Positions 33,504 to 41,663 of a stretch of DNA of 64,000 bases are shown piece by piece. Position numbers and translations under genes: made by a program. Position 1 is the first letter of the stretch; the number at the start of each line of letters is the position of its first letter. The stretch comes from DATARH01 sp036268425 (GTDB lineage: Bacteria > Pseudomonadota > Alphaproteobacteria > ATCC43930 > CGMCC-115725), in assembly GCA_036268425.1 (NCBI GenBank), contig DATAUE010000115.1, positions 1 to 64,000 on the forward strand, written 5' to 3'. Below the pieces are notes generated by a model. That model was given only the letters and a program-made list of their open reading frames with translations. It had not been told where the DNA came from and searched no databases.

Positions 33504-35289
33504 CGAGACGCCCGGAGCAGTCGAACCAGACAACGAAACAAGGCTCTCCGGGATCGGCGTATCGCCGGGGATTGCAATCGGACCGGCTTATATCGGCGAT
33601 CGCGGCGAGCTGCCGGTCAGCGAGCACCGCATCGCCGATGCCGACATCGACGGCGAAAAAGGCCGTTTCGCGGAGGCGGTTGCCGGCTCCGTCAAGCAGT
33701 TGCGCAAGCTGCGGTCACGGGCTACCGCGCTGCCGGGATCGGCGGCCGATGAAATCGGCTATGTGCTCGACGCACATCTGGCGATGCTCGCCAATTCGCG
33801 GCTGATCCGGGGCGTCAACCAACGCATCGGCCGCCAGCGCATCAACGCCGAACGCGCCATCCAGATCGAAATCGAGGAGATCGCCAAGGCGTTCGCGGCG
33901 ATGTCCGACGGATACCTCGCGGCCCGCATCGACGATATCAGGGTGGTTGGGACACGGCTTATCCGCAACCTGCTGCGCCGGCCCTACGTCGCCTATTCGG
34001 GGTTGAGCGGCGGGGCCATCATCCTTGCCGAGGAAGTCACACCCGCCGATACGGCGCTGATGGACCCACGCCGCATCGGCGGTTTCGCGGCCGAGTTCGG
34101 CGGCCCCGAAAGTCACACCGCGATCATGGCGCGGGCGCTTGGCCTGCCGGCGGTTCTGGCCGTACCGGGAGTGGTGGCGCGCGCCCGTGCCGATACCGCG
34201 GTGGTGATCGACGGTTCGAGCGGGACCGTGATCCTCGACCCGGCGCCGGAGACGATTGCGGAGTACGAGGCGCGACGTGAAGAACTTACGCGCGAGCGCC
34301 GTCAGTTCGGCCGGATGAAGCGACTGCCGGCGGTGACCCGCGACGGCATCGAAATCCGCCTCGAAGCTAATCTCGAACTGCCGGTCGAACTGGAGCAGGC
34401 GGTCGCCAATGGCGCCGCCGGCCTCGGCCTGGTGCGCACCGAGTTCATGTACATGAACCGTGAGGACCTGCCGAACGAGGACGAGCAATATGCGTTCTTC
34501 GCCCAGCTCGTCTCCGGGATGGGCGGCCGTCCCGTGACATTGCGGACCCTCGATGTCGGTGGCGACAAGCTGCCGGAGGCGCTCGCCGGCTATCTTGTTA
34601 CCGACAGCGCCAATCCCGCGCTCGGGCTGCGCGCCATCCGGCTGTCGTTGAAAGAGCGGCGATTGCTCGATACCCAGCTTGCCGCGATGCTGCGTGCCGC
34701 CAATGATGGTGACGTGCGCATCCTGCTGCCGATGATCACGACGACCGACGAGTTGCGCCGCGCCCGCGAGGCAATGGAACAGGTGGCGCGGCGGTTGCGC
34801 CGCCGTGGCGTGGCGGTGCCGGAAACCTTGCCGCCGCTCGGCGCGATGATCGAGGTGCCCGGCGCGGCCCTCGCCGCCGATGCGCTCGCCGCCGAAGCCG
34901 ATTTCTTCGCGATCGGCACAAACGATCTGATCCAGTACACGCTGGCGATCGACCGTACCGACGAGCAGGTGGCGCATCTTTATGACCCGCTGCATCCGGC
35001 GGTGCTGCGCCTCGTGCAGTTTGCCGTCGAGGCCGCGATCCGCCGCCGCATCCCGATCAGCGTCTGCGGCGAGATCGCCGGCGAGCCGCGCTACGCCGCG
35101 CTGTTGCTGGGCCTGGGCTTACGCGAATTGTCGATGTCACCGCAGCATATTCCGCGCGTCAAGCAGCGCATCCGGTCGCTCGACATGGTGGCCGCGGCGC
35201 GGCGTGTGCGGGCCATCATGGATCACGCCGATTCCGGCCGGATCGCCGCTCTGCTCGACGATTTCAACGCGACCGCGGATCAACTCTGA
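33493..35289 (+). CDS. ptsI: Phosphoenolpyruvate-protein phosphotransferase EI (no GAF domain)
   Basis: 598 residues. Begins RLSGIGVSPGIAIGPAYI; phospho-acceptor His208 in FGGPESHTAIMARALGLPAVL; PEP-binding barrel with LGLVRTEFMYMNREDLPNEDEQYAFF, RTLDVGGDKLPEAL, IGTNDLIQYTLAIDRTDEQVAHLYDPLHPAV and ISVCGEIAG. It is the classic EI length with no GAF domain, unlike PtsP at 7225. Both should accept phosphate from PEP, and both could feed the single HPr here. A 39-bp perfect inverted repeat lies four bases after its stop. Confidence 0.94.
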   Translation: MRIDETPGAVEPDNETRLSGIGVSPGIAIGPAYIGDRGELPVSEHRIADADIDGEKGRFAEAVAGSVKQLRKLRSRATALPGSAADEIGYVLDAHLAMLANSRLIRGVNQRIGRQRINAERAIQIEIEEIAKAFAAMSDGYLAARIDDIRVVGTRLIRNLLRRPYVAYSGLSGGAIILAEEVTPADTALMDPRRIGGFAAEFGGPESHTAIMARALGLPAVLAVPGVVARARADTAVVIDGSSGTVILDPAPETIAEYEARREELTRERRQFGRMKRLPAVTRDGIEIRLEANLELPVELEQAVANGAAGLGLVRTEFMYMNREDLPNEDEQYAFFAQLVSGMGGRPVTLRTLDVGGDKLPEALAGYLVTDSANPALGLRAIRLSLKERRLLDTQLAAMLRAANDGDVRILLPMITTTDELRRAREAMEQVARRLRRRGVAVPETLPPLGAMIEVPGAALAADALAAEADFFAIGTNDLIQYTLAIDRTDEQVAHLYDPLHPAVLRLVQFAVEAAIRRRIPISVCGEIAGEPRYAALLLGLGLRELSMSPQHIPRVKQRIRSLDMVAAARRVRAIMDHADSGRIAALLDDFNATADQL

Positions 35290-35293
35290 TTTC

Positions 35294-35332
35294 CGCTATT
35301 ATCTATTACGCATGACGTAATAGATAATAGCG
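35294..35332. promoter_or_regulatory. Perfect 39-bp inverted repeat abutting the higB start
   Basis: Left arm CGCTATTATCTATTACG (35294-35310), five-base spacer CATGA, right arm CGTAATAGATAATAGCG (35316-35332): all 17 bp match. The ATG of higB begins two bases after it. The arms are AT-rich against GC-rich surroundings. Most likely this is the HigA operator that represses the module; as RNA it would form a strong hairpin over the ribosome site, or end the ptsI transcript, though no T-run follows. Confidence 0.7.
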
Positions 35333-35333
35333 C

Positions 35334-35657
35334 ATGCCGGTACGCAGTTGCCTTGACCGAAATACCCAGGCCTTCATTGAAGGAAAGCGCGTCCGGGCGT
35401 TCGAGCAATGTGCCAAACGGGCTAATATCGCCATCGCCAAACTACAGGCTGCCGAGCAGTTGATTGACTTGCGAAACCCACCGTCCAATCACTTCGAAGC
35501 GCTTGCCGGCGCCCCGGGGCGCTACAGCATCAGGATCGACGGCAAATGGCGGCTATGCTTCGGCTGGCGCCCGCACGAGCCGGAGCAGGAAGAGTACGAC
35601 ATTCTGACAGCATCCGGCGACGCCATCGATGTCGAGATCAGCAACCACTACGAATAG
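35334..35657 (+). CDS. higB: HigB/RelE-family toxin
   Basis: 107 residues. Family features: FIEGKRVRAFEQCAKRANIAIAKLQAAEQLIDLRNPPSNHFEALAGAPGRYSIRIDGKWRLCFGW, then YDILTASGDAIDVEISNHYE. This is the HigB (plasmid-maintenance killer) RelE-fold toxin that cuts mRNA on the ribosome; the Arg/Lys/Trp cluster in GRYSIRIDGKWRLCF is the usual active face. The toxin precedes the antitoxin, as in hig modules. No ribosome site is visible because the inverted repeat ends two bases before the ATG, so translation may be leaderless or structure-controlled. Confidence 0.88.
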   Translation: MPVRSCLDRNTQAFIEGKRVRAFEQCAKRANIAIAKLQAAEQLIDLRNPPSNHFEALAGAPGRYSIRIDGKWRLCFGWRPHEPEQEEYDILTASGDAIDVEISNHYE

Positions 35658-35670
35658 ACGGAGACCGTGC

Positions 35671-35976
35671 GTGACCTACGCGACCGATAATCTGCCGCCG
35701 GTCCATCCGGGTGAAATCCTGGCTGACGAACTCGCCGCCTTAAATTTCAGCGCAACCAAGTTCGCGAAGCACATCGGCGTGCCGCCGAACGCGATTACTG
35801 CGATCGTCAACGGCGAGCGCGGCATCAGTGCTGAAATGGCTCTCCGGTTCGCCAGGGCGTTCCAGACAACCGACAAGTATTGGATGAATCTGCAATCCAA
35901 TTATGAGACCAAGCTCGCTTGTAAGAGGATCGGTGAGAAGGTTGCCGCCATAAAGCCGCTTCTGAAGGTCGCGTAA
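35671..35976 (+). CDS. higA: HigA-family antitoxin (Xre helix-turn-helix)
   Basis: 101 residues from the GTG at 35671, which has CGGAGA upstream; an in-frame start inside higB (35629) gives an Arg-rich extension not found in the family. LPPVHPGEILADELAALNFSATKFAKHIGVPPNAITAIVNGERGISAEMALRFARAFQTTDKYWMNLQSNYE is the HigA/VapI signature (HPGE at the start, HTH ~28-50). It should neutralise HigB and repress the operon through the upstream palindrome. It begins 13 bases after the higB stop. Confidence 0.9.
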   Translation: MTYATDNLPPVHPGEILADELAALNFSATKFAKHIGVPPNAITAIVNGERGISAEMALRFARAFQTTDKYWMNLQSNYETKLACKRIGEKVAAIKPLLKVA

Positions 35977-36122
35977 GCCGCCTCCAGCCCCGATCTCGGA
36001 AGCGATATCCGGCAGTTCCTTTTTTGCCGGTCAGGAGCCCGGTTCGGCTCACGCTTCAGCAACTCTTCGCACGACCGTCGAGCATCGCGGCATGATCCTC
36101 AACCCGTAACGCCATGCACTTT

Positions 36123-36189
36123 ATCCCGAAAGGCCCGGGATCCCGAAAGGCCCTGGATCCCGAAAGGCCCTGGATCCCGAAAGGCCTGG
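36123..36189. repeat. Four tandem copies of a 17-bp unit between higA and ahcY
   Basis: Units ATCCCGAAAGGCCC(G/T)GG start at 36123, 36140, 36157 and 36174; the last is one base short. The rest of the 318-bp gap 35977-36294 holds no gene; its right side has the ahcY operator. The unit is partly self-complementary (GGCCC, GGATCC). Confidence 0.85.
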
Positions 36190-36235
36190 GCGGGCGTGAT
36201 TTATCCGGGCGATCCGCTTTGCACTTGCATATTGG

Positions 36236-36257
36236 CATATAAGGATATCTTTATATG
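36236..36257. promoter_or_regulatory. 22-bp near-perfect palindrome upstream of ahcY (candidate SAH-responsive operator)
   Basis: The arms CATATAAGGAT and ATCTTTATATG match at ten of eleven positions (only bases 43 and 50 of line 36201-36257 mismatch). It lies 37 bp before the ahcY ATG. From memory, this resembles operators of ArsR-type methionine-cycle repressors (SahR/SamR) upstream of ahcY, metH or metK in proteobacteria. The assignment is inference; the regulator gene is not in the window. Confidence 0.6.
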
Positions 36258-36294
36258 TCTATGCGGCTTGCGGCCGCCACTTCAGGAGCGGTCG

Positions 36295-37605
36295 ATGGCC
36301 GAGTTTACCGATTACAAAATTGCCGATATCGGGCTTGCCGAATGGGGCCGGCGCGAAATCGCGATCGCCGAAACCGAGATGCCGGGGCTGATGGCGTTGC
36401 GCACCGAGTTCGGCGCGTCGCAGCCACTCGCTGGAGCGCGCATTGTCGGCTGTCTGCACATGACGATCCAGACGGCGGTGCTGATCGAGACGCTGGTGCA
36501 TCTCGGCGCCAGTGTGCGGTGGAGTTCGTGCAACATTTTTTCGACCCAGGACCATGCCGCATCGGCGATCGCCGCCGCCGGCATCCCGGTCTTTGCCTGG
36601 AAGGGTGAAACCGAGGAGGAATACGATTGGTGCATTGAGCAGACCCTGCGCGGGCCGGCCAGCGGCTCCCATGCCGGGTGGCGGCCGAACATGGTGCTGG
36701 ATGATGGCGGCGATGCAACCCTGATCCTGCATCAGCGTTATCCCGACCTGCTTGCCGAAGTGCGTGGCGTTTCCGAGGAGACGACGACTGGGGTGCACCG
36801 CCTTTATGACATGATGAAGACCGGCGCGCTCAAAGTGCCGGCATTCAACGTCAACGACAGCGTCACCAAGTCGAAATTCGACAATCTTTACGGGGTGCGC
36901 GAAAGCCTTGTCGACGGCATCAAGCGCGCCACCGACGTGATGATGGCCGGCAAGATCGCCGTTGTCTGCGGCTTTGGCGATGTCGGCAAGGGTTCGGCGG
37001 AAAGCCTGCGCAGCCAGGGTGCTCGCGTCATGGTGACCGAGATCGACCCAATCTGCGCGTTGCAGGCGGCCATGCAGGGCTATCAGGTCGTGACGATGGA
37101 TGATGCCGCGCCGATCGGCGATATTTTTGTCACCGCGACCGGCAATGTCGATGTCATCACGCTTGACCATATGCGGCAGATGCACGACCGCGCGATCGTC
37201 TGCAACATCGGCCATTTCGACAGCGAGATCGAAATCTCGTCGCTGCGCAATTACGTTTGGGAAGAGGTCAAGCCGCAGGTCGACGAAGTCGTGTTCCCTG
37301 ATGGCAAGCGGCTGATCGTGCTGGCGCAAGGGCGACTCGTAAATCTCGGCTGCGCCACTGGGCATCCGAGCTTTGTGATGAGCGCGTCGTTCACCAATCA
37401 GGTGCTGGCGCAGATCGAGTTGTGGACCAACCCCGGCAAGTACGAAAACAAGGTCTACGTTCTGCCAAAGCATCTCGACGAGAAGGTCGCGGCACTCCAT
37501 CTCGACAAGCTCGGCGCCAAGCTGACGACGCTAACCCCGGCGCAGTCGAAATACCTGAGCGTCGATCAGGCAGGCCCCTACAAGCCGGAGCATTATCGCT
37601 ACTAG
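36295..37605 (+). CDS. ahcY: Adenosylhomocysteinase
   Basis: 436 residues from the ATG at 36295, nine bases after AGGAG (an upstream in-frame start at 36196 runs through the operator and is rejected). It splits S-adenosylhomocysteine to adenosine and homocysteine, freeing SAM-dependent methyltransferases such as UbiG from product inhibition. Seen: GCLHMTIQTAVLIETL, WSSCNIFSTQDHAASAIA, LDDGGDATLILH, the NAD site VCGFGDVGKGSAESLRSQGARV, CNIGHFDSEIEI, and the end AGPYKPEHYRY. A terminator follows. Confidence 0.96.
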   Translation: MAEFTDYKIADIGLAEWGRREIAIAETEMPGLMALRTEFGASQPLAGARIVGCLHMTIQTAVLIETLVHLGASVRWSSCNIFSTQDHAASAIAAAGIPVFAWKGETEEEYDWCIEQTLRGPASGSHAGWRPNMVLDDGGDATLILHQRYPDLLAEVRGVSEETTTGVHRLYDMMKTGALKVPAFNVNDSVTKSKFDNLYGVRESLVDGIKRATDVMMAGKIAVVCGFGDVGKGSAESLRSQGARVMVTEIDPICALQAAMQGYQVVTMDDAAPIGDIFVTATGNVDVITLDHMRQMHDRAIVCNIGHFDSEIEISSLRNYVWEEVKPQVDEVVFPDGKRLIVLAQGRLVNLGCATGHPSFVMSASFTNQVLAQIELWTNPGKYENKVYVLPKHLDEKVAALHLDKLGAKLTTLTPAQSKYLSVDQAGPYKPEHYRY

Positions 37606-37637
37606 ACGTCATCCGGACAGGCGCGGCTTTAGCAGGG

Positions 37638-37670
37638 AAAAGGTCGGTCGTTGCGCCGGCCTTTTCTTTT
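37638..37670 (+). terminator. Rho-independent terminator after ahcY
   Basis: Stem AAAGGTCGGTCG / CGCCGGCCTTTT around loop TTG with one G-T type pair, followed by CTTTT. It starts 33 bases after the ahcY stop. Confidence 0.7.
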
Positions 37671-37741
37671 ACGAGTAATTTACGGATTATCCCATAGCCT
37701 GATCGATCTGAGATCGAGAGCGCCGCGCAGAGGGGCGCCCC

Positions 37742-40042
37742 ATGATGCTCCAACTCGCCGCCGGGATCTGTGTTGTCGCTGCCGTCGTGTTCTTCGCACT
37801 ATGGCAACGCTCGCGGGCGCGGTTGCGCGACATGGCTGCTAGCCGCGTCGCGACGGAACGCGAGCGCGCCGCCGCCGAAGACATGCTGGCGACCGTGCCG
37901 CTGGCGGTGTTGCGCTGGCCGCCCGATGCTGCTGAGCCAATGCATATTGGCCGCCCTGGTGAACCCGGGGGCATGCCGTTTTCGAGCTTTCTTCACGGTC
38001 TCGATGCGGCCGACGGGCCACGCCTGGCCACCGCGATGGAGCGGTTGAAACGGCAGGGCACCGGGTTCAGCGCGGCGGTATCGACCACCAGCGGCACAGT
38101 CTACCAGATCGAAGGCTGCACCACCGCCAGCGGCGATCCGGTGGCGTGGCTGGTCGACGTTTCACCGATCAGGCAAGCCGAGCGCGGCCGCGCCGTGGCG
38201 TCCGTCGAAGCCGGTATCCGCCGCGCCGTGATCGACGCGTTGCCGATGCCGGTATGGCGGCGCGGCCACGATCTGCGGTTGGTCGATTGCAATCGCGCCT
38301 ATGCCGCCGCGCTCGATCTGCCGCGCGAGGACGCGATCGCCCACGCCAGCGAGCTGGCGCCGGAAACCGGCCTGGCGCTGGCCCGCGCGGCGCTCGACGG
38401 CACCGCCCAGAGCGAGCGTCGCCATGTTGTCATCGCGGGGTCGCGGCGGCTGCTCGACATCACCGAGACGCCCGACGGGGCGTCGGGGACGATCGGCTGG
38501 GCGCTCGACTGCACCGACCTGGAAGGCGCCGAGGGCGAGTTGCTGCGCCATGTCAACGCGCATGGCCAGGTGCTGGAAAGCATCCACGCCGCGGTAGCGA
38601 TCTACGGCGCCGACAAGCGGTTGAACTTCTTTAATTCCGCTTTTGCGACGCTGTGGGGGGTCGAAGAAGATTGGCTGGCCGGCGAGCCGTCGCTCGACGA
38701 ATTGCTGGAACGACTGCGCGAGCGCCGGCGGGTTCCGGAATATGCTGATTTCCGCGCCTTCAAGCGGCAGCAGCTCGATATGTTCACCTCGCTGATCGAG
38801 CCGTTGAGCGAACTGATGCACCTGCCGGACGGCCGTACGCTCAGCACCTCGGTATCGCCGCATCCGCTGGGCGGGCTGATCTTCGTTTACGAGGACGTGA
38901 CGGATCGGCTGACGCTGGAACGTTCTTACAACACGCTGATCGAGGTGCAGCGCGAAACTCTCGACAATCTGTTCGAGGGCATTGCCGTGTTCGGCAGCGA
39001 CGGGCGACTTAAACTGCATAACCCCGCCTATCGCGACGTCTGGGACCTGTCGGAAGCCGCGCTCGAAGGTGGGCCGCATTTCACCGACGTCGTCGAAAAG
39101 ACCCGTTATTTCTATGATAACGGTGTCGATTGGTCGGGCCGCCGCGAGCAGATCATCGAGCGGATCATGGCGCAGTCGCACTGGACCGGCCGGCTTGACC
39201 GGCGCGACGGGTCGGTGCTGCAACTGGCGACCGTGCCGTTGCCTGACGGCAACGTGCTCGTCACCAGCCTCGACATCACCGACACGATCCGGGTCGAGCG
39301 CGCCTTGCGCGAGCGCAATGAGGCGCTGGAAACCGCCGATCGCCTCAAAAGCGAATTCATTGCCAATTTTTCGTATGAACTGCGCACCCCGCTTAACGCG
39401 ATTATCGGTTTTGCCGAAATCCTCGCGCATCAGTATTTTGGCCCGCTGTCGCCGCGGCAGCTCGATTATGCCCGCGGCATTCTCGGCAGTTCGCACCGGC
39501 TGATGGCGCTGATCAACGACATCCTCGACCTCGCGACGATCGAGGCCGGCTACATGACGCTGGAAACCGAGGAGGTCGAAATCCGCGCCATGCTCGAATC
39601 GGTGATGCATTTGAGCAGCGAGCGCGTTCGCACCCAAAGCCTGTCGCTGACGATGCTCTGCCCCGACGATATCGGCGCGCTCGCCGCTGATGAGCGACGC
39701 CTCAAGCAGGCGCTGTTCAACCTGATCTCGAATGCCGCGAAATTCACCCCGCCGGGTGGTTCGATCCGGCTCGAGGCGCAGATCGACCACGGCGATGTCA
39801 TGCTGATTGTCGCCGATACCGGCATCGGTATTCCGGCGGCGGATCAGGCGCGGGTCTTCGAGAAATTCGAGCGCGGCGATCCACAATCGCGCGATATCGG
39901 TTCCGGGCTTGGATTGTCGCTGGTCAAAAGCCTGATCGAATTGCACGGCGGCTCGATCGCGATTGAGTCCAAACCGGGTGAGGGCACGACAATTCTTTGC
40001 CGCCTGCCGGCGAAATTACGGACCGTCCCGCCCGCCGGCTAG
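37742..40042 (+). CDS. divL: DivL-like PAS-domain pseudo-histidine kinase (Tyr in place of phospho-acceptor His)
   Basis: 766 residues, close to Caulobacter DivL (769). One N-terminal membrane segment (LQLAAGICVVAAVVFFALW), then a PAS-rich region (~150-520; YRDVWDLSEAALEG and similar blocks), then the dimerisation helix FIANFSYELRTPLNAIIGFAEIL. Here Tyr545 (codon TAT at 39374) replaces the His of the H-box, the hallmark of DivL. The ATPase domain is intact (NLISNAAKFTPPGG, DTGIGIPAADQ, GSGLGLSLVKSLIELHGG). In Caulobacter, DivL ties DivK to the CckA-CtrA cell-cycle relay. It lies upstream of tsaE-amgK-murU-addBA. Confidence 0.87.
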   Translation: MMLQLAAGICVVAAVVFFALWQRSRARLRDMAASRVATERERAAAEDMLATVPLAVLRWPPDAAEPMHIGRPGEPGGMPFSSFLHGLDAADGPRLATAMERLKRQGTGFSAAVSTTSGTVYQIEGCTTASGDPVAWLVDVSPIRQAERGRAVASVEAGIRRAVIDALPMPVWRRGHDLRLVDCNRAYAAALDLPREDAIAHASELAPETGLALARAALDGTAQSERRHVVIAGSRRLLDITETPDGASGTIGWALDCTDLEGAEGELLRHVNAHGQVLESIHAAVAIYGADKRLNFFNSAFATLWGVEEDWLAGEPSLDELLERLRERRRVPEYADFRAFKRQQLDMFTSLIEPLSELMHLPDGRTLSTSVSPHPLGGLIFVYEDVTDRLTLERSYNTLIEVQRETLDNLFEGIAVFGSDGRLKLHNPAYRDVWDLSEAALEGGPHFTDVVEKTRYFYDNGVDWSGRREQIIERIMAQSHWTGRLDRRDGSVLQLATVPLPDGNVLVTSLDITDTIRVERALRERNEALETADRLKSEFIANFSYELRTPLNAIIGFAEILAHQYFGPLSPRQLDYARGILGSSHRLMALINDILDLATIEAGYMTLETEEVEIRAMLESVMHLSSERVRTQSLSLTMLCPDDIGALAADERRLKQALFNLISNAAKFTPPGGSIRLEAQIDHGDVMLIVADTGIGIPAADQARVFEKFERGDPQSRDIGSGLGLSLVKSLIELHGGSIAIESKPGEGTTILCRLPAKLRTVPPAG

Positions 40043-40049
40043 CGCCGAA

Positions 40050-41066
40050 TCAGCCGCCTGGTAAGCCTTTCGTCGTCGAATATTCGAAATGCAGCGCTTC
40101 GCCCGGATGTACCAGCGGGTGGACTGCATGCGCCGCCGCCGCCGCTTCGGCGAAGCCAGTCAGAATCAGCTTCAGCTTGCCAGGATAGGTCGCGATATCG
40201 CCGATCGCGAAAATCCCGCCGCGGGAGGTGGCGCAGGTCGCCGGATCGACGCTGATGTGATTGCGTTCGAGATCAAGGCTCCAACCGGCCAGTGGACCGA
40301 GATCGGTCGCGAGACCGAAAAATGGCAGCAGGCAATCTGCTTCAAGGCGCCGCGTACCGCCGGCAAGGTCGTCGACGATGACCGCTGAAAGCCGTCCGGC
40401 CGCCCCTTCGAGCGCGTGCAGCTGGTAGGGCACGACGAGATCGATCCGGTTCGCTTCGGCGAGACGCTGCAACCGTGCCGCCGATTGCGGCGCCGCGCGG
40501 AAACGAGCGCGGCGATGCACCACCATGACCCGCTCGGCTACATCGGCCAGCGATAATGCCCAGTCGACCGCGGAATCGCCGCCGCCGGCAATGACGACGC
40601 GGCGGCCGCGAAAATCCTCGCGGCGTCGCACCATGTAGAAAACGCTATTGTCCTCGAACGCCTCGATGCCGGCGAGCGGCGGCCGGTTGGGGCCGAAGGC
40701 TCCGGCTCCGGCCGCGATGACCAGCGCCCTTGCTGTTACGCGCCGACCCGCTGCGTTTTCCACGATGAACCCGTCTGTCGTCTGCTCCAGCCGTGCCACC
40801 GCGTGCCCCAGATGCAGTACGGGCGCAAACGGCGCCGCCTGCTCCATCAGGCGGTCGACGAGGTCGGCGGCATCGATCCTGGGGTAGGCCGGGATGTCGA
40901 AGATCGGCTTTTCCGGGTAGAGCGCGGCGCATTGCCCGCCGGGTGCCGGCAGAGCGTCGAAAACGTGGCACCCCATATCGAGCATGCCGCATTCGAAAAC
41001 GGCAAACAGTCCGACCGGCCCGGCGCCGATGATTGCGACATCGCAGCTGTTTGAGGTGTTGCGCAT
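40050..41066 (-). CDS. Ferredoxin-NADP+ reductase, thioredoxin-reductase-like type
   Basis: 338 residues. FAD Rossmann motif IIGAGPVGLFAVFECGMLDMGCHVFDALPAPGGQCAALYPEKPIFDIPAYP, NAD(P)-binding motif VVIAGGGDSAVDWALSLAD, and the C-terminal FAD contact GIFAIGDIATYPGKLKLILTGFAEAAAAAH. There is no CxxC redox pair, which rules out thioredoxin reductase and fits the bacterial ferredoxin-NADP+ reductase group (YumC/TrxR-like). It reads against the DivL-like gene (convergent, 7 bp apart) and is divergent from tsaE. Confidence 0.88.
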   Translation of the reverse strand: MRNTSNSCDVAIIGAGPVGLFAVFECGMLDMGCHVFDALPAPGGQCAALYPEKPIFDIPAYPRIDAADLVDRLMEQAAPFAPVLHLGHAVARLEQTTDGFIVENAAGRRVTARALVIAAGAGAFGPNRPPLAGIEAFEDNSVFYMVRRREDFRGRRVVIAGGGDSAVDWALSLADVAERVMVVHRRARFRAAPQSAARLQRLAEANRIDLVVPYQLHALEGAAGRLSAVIVDDLAGGTRRLEADCLLPFFGLATDLGPLAGWSLDLERNHISVDPATCATSRGGIFAIGDIATYPGKLKLILTGFAEAAAAAHAVHPLVHPGEALHFEYSTTKGLPGG

Positions 41067-41191
41067 CGCGTTAGGATAGCCGGCGGAGGCCTGGGTGCAA
41101 GCGTTGCTCGCGGCGAGGGTTTCGGAGCGTGCTGTCTGTCGGCAAGCAGATATTGCGGTCCTTTGCCTCTCAGAGATACAACGGGTGGATC

Positions 41192-41656
41192 ATGGCGATC
41201 ATCGAACTGCCCGACGAAGCCGCCACCGCAGCGCTTGCGGCGCGCGTTGCGTCGCTGGCGCGGGCGGGCGACGTGATCGCGCTCAAAGGCGAACTCGGCG
41301 CCGGTAAGACAAGTTTCGCGCGCGCCTTTATCCGTGCCCGCGGCGACAGCGGCGAAGACGTGCCAAGCCCCACGTTCACCCTGGTCCAGACCTACCAATG
41401 CGGCGATGTCGCGATCTGGCATTTCGATGCCTACCGGTTGCGCCACCCGGACGAAGCCTGGGAACTCGGGATCGAAGACGCGTTCGCCGACGGCATTTCG
41501 CTGATCGAATGGCCGGAGCGGCTGGCCGCGCTGGTGCCGGCGCGGCGGCTGGAAATCACTCTCTCCGCCGGGGCTACGCCCGACGCTCGCTGCGCGCTTG
41601 TGGATGCAGCGGAAGAGTGGGTGCCGCGGCTGGCCGCATTGACGGAAGCGGGTTGA
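41192..41656 (+). CDS. tsaE: tRNA threonylcarbamoyladenosine biosynthesis ATPase TsaE
   Basis: 154 residues from MAIIELPDEAAT. P-loop IALKGELGAGKTSFARAFIRA, VPSPTFTLVQTY, IWHFDAYRLRHPDEAWELGIEDAF and SLIEWPERL are the full TsaE signature. It is the ATPase of the TsaB-TsaD-TsaE complex that puts t6A at position 37 of ANN-decoding tRNAs. The upstream in-frame start at 41129 gives an unlike extension. The next gene begins within eight bases. Confidence 0.93.
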   Translation: MAIIELPDEAATAALAARVASLARAGDVIALKGELGAGKTSFARAFIRARGDSGEDVPSPTFTLVQTYQCGDVAIWHFDAYRLRHPDEAWELGIEDAFADGISLIEWPERLAALVPARRLEITLSAGATPDARCALVDAAEEWVPRLAALTEAG

Positions 41657-41663
41657 AGTGGTG

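Noticed and set aside
36123..36189. CRISPR-like array or attachment site
   Set aside because: The four 17-bp units are contiguous with no spacers, and no cas or integrase gene is near.
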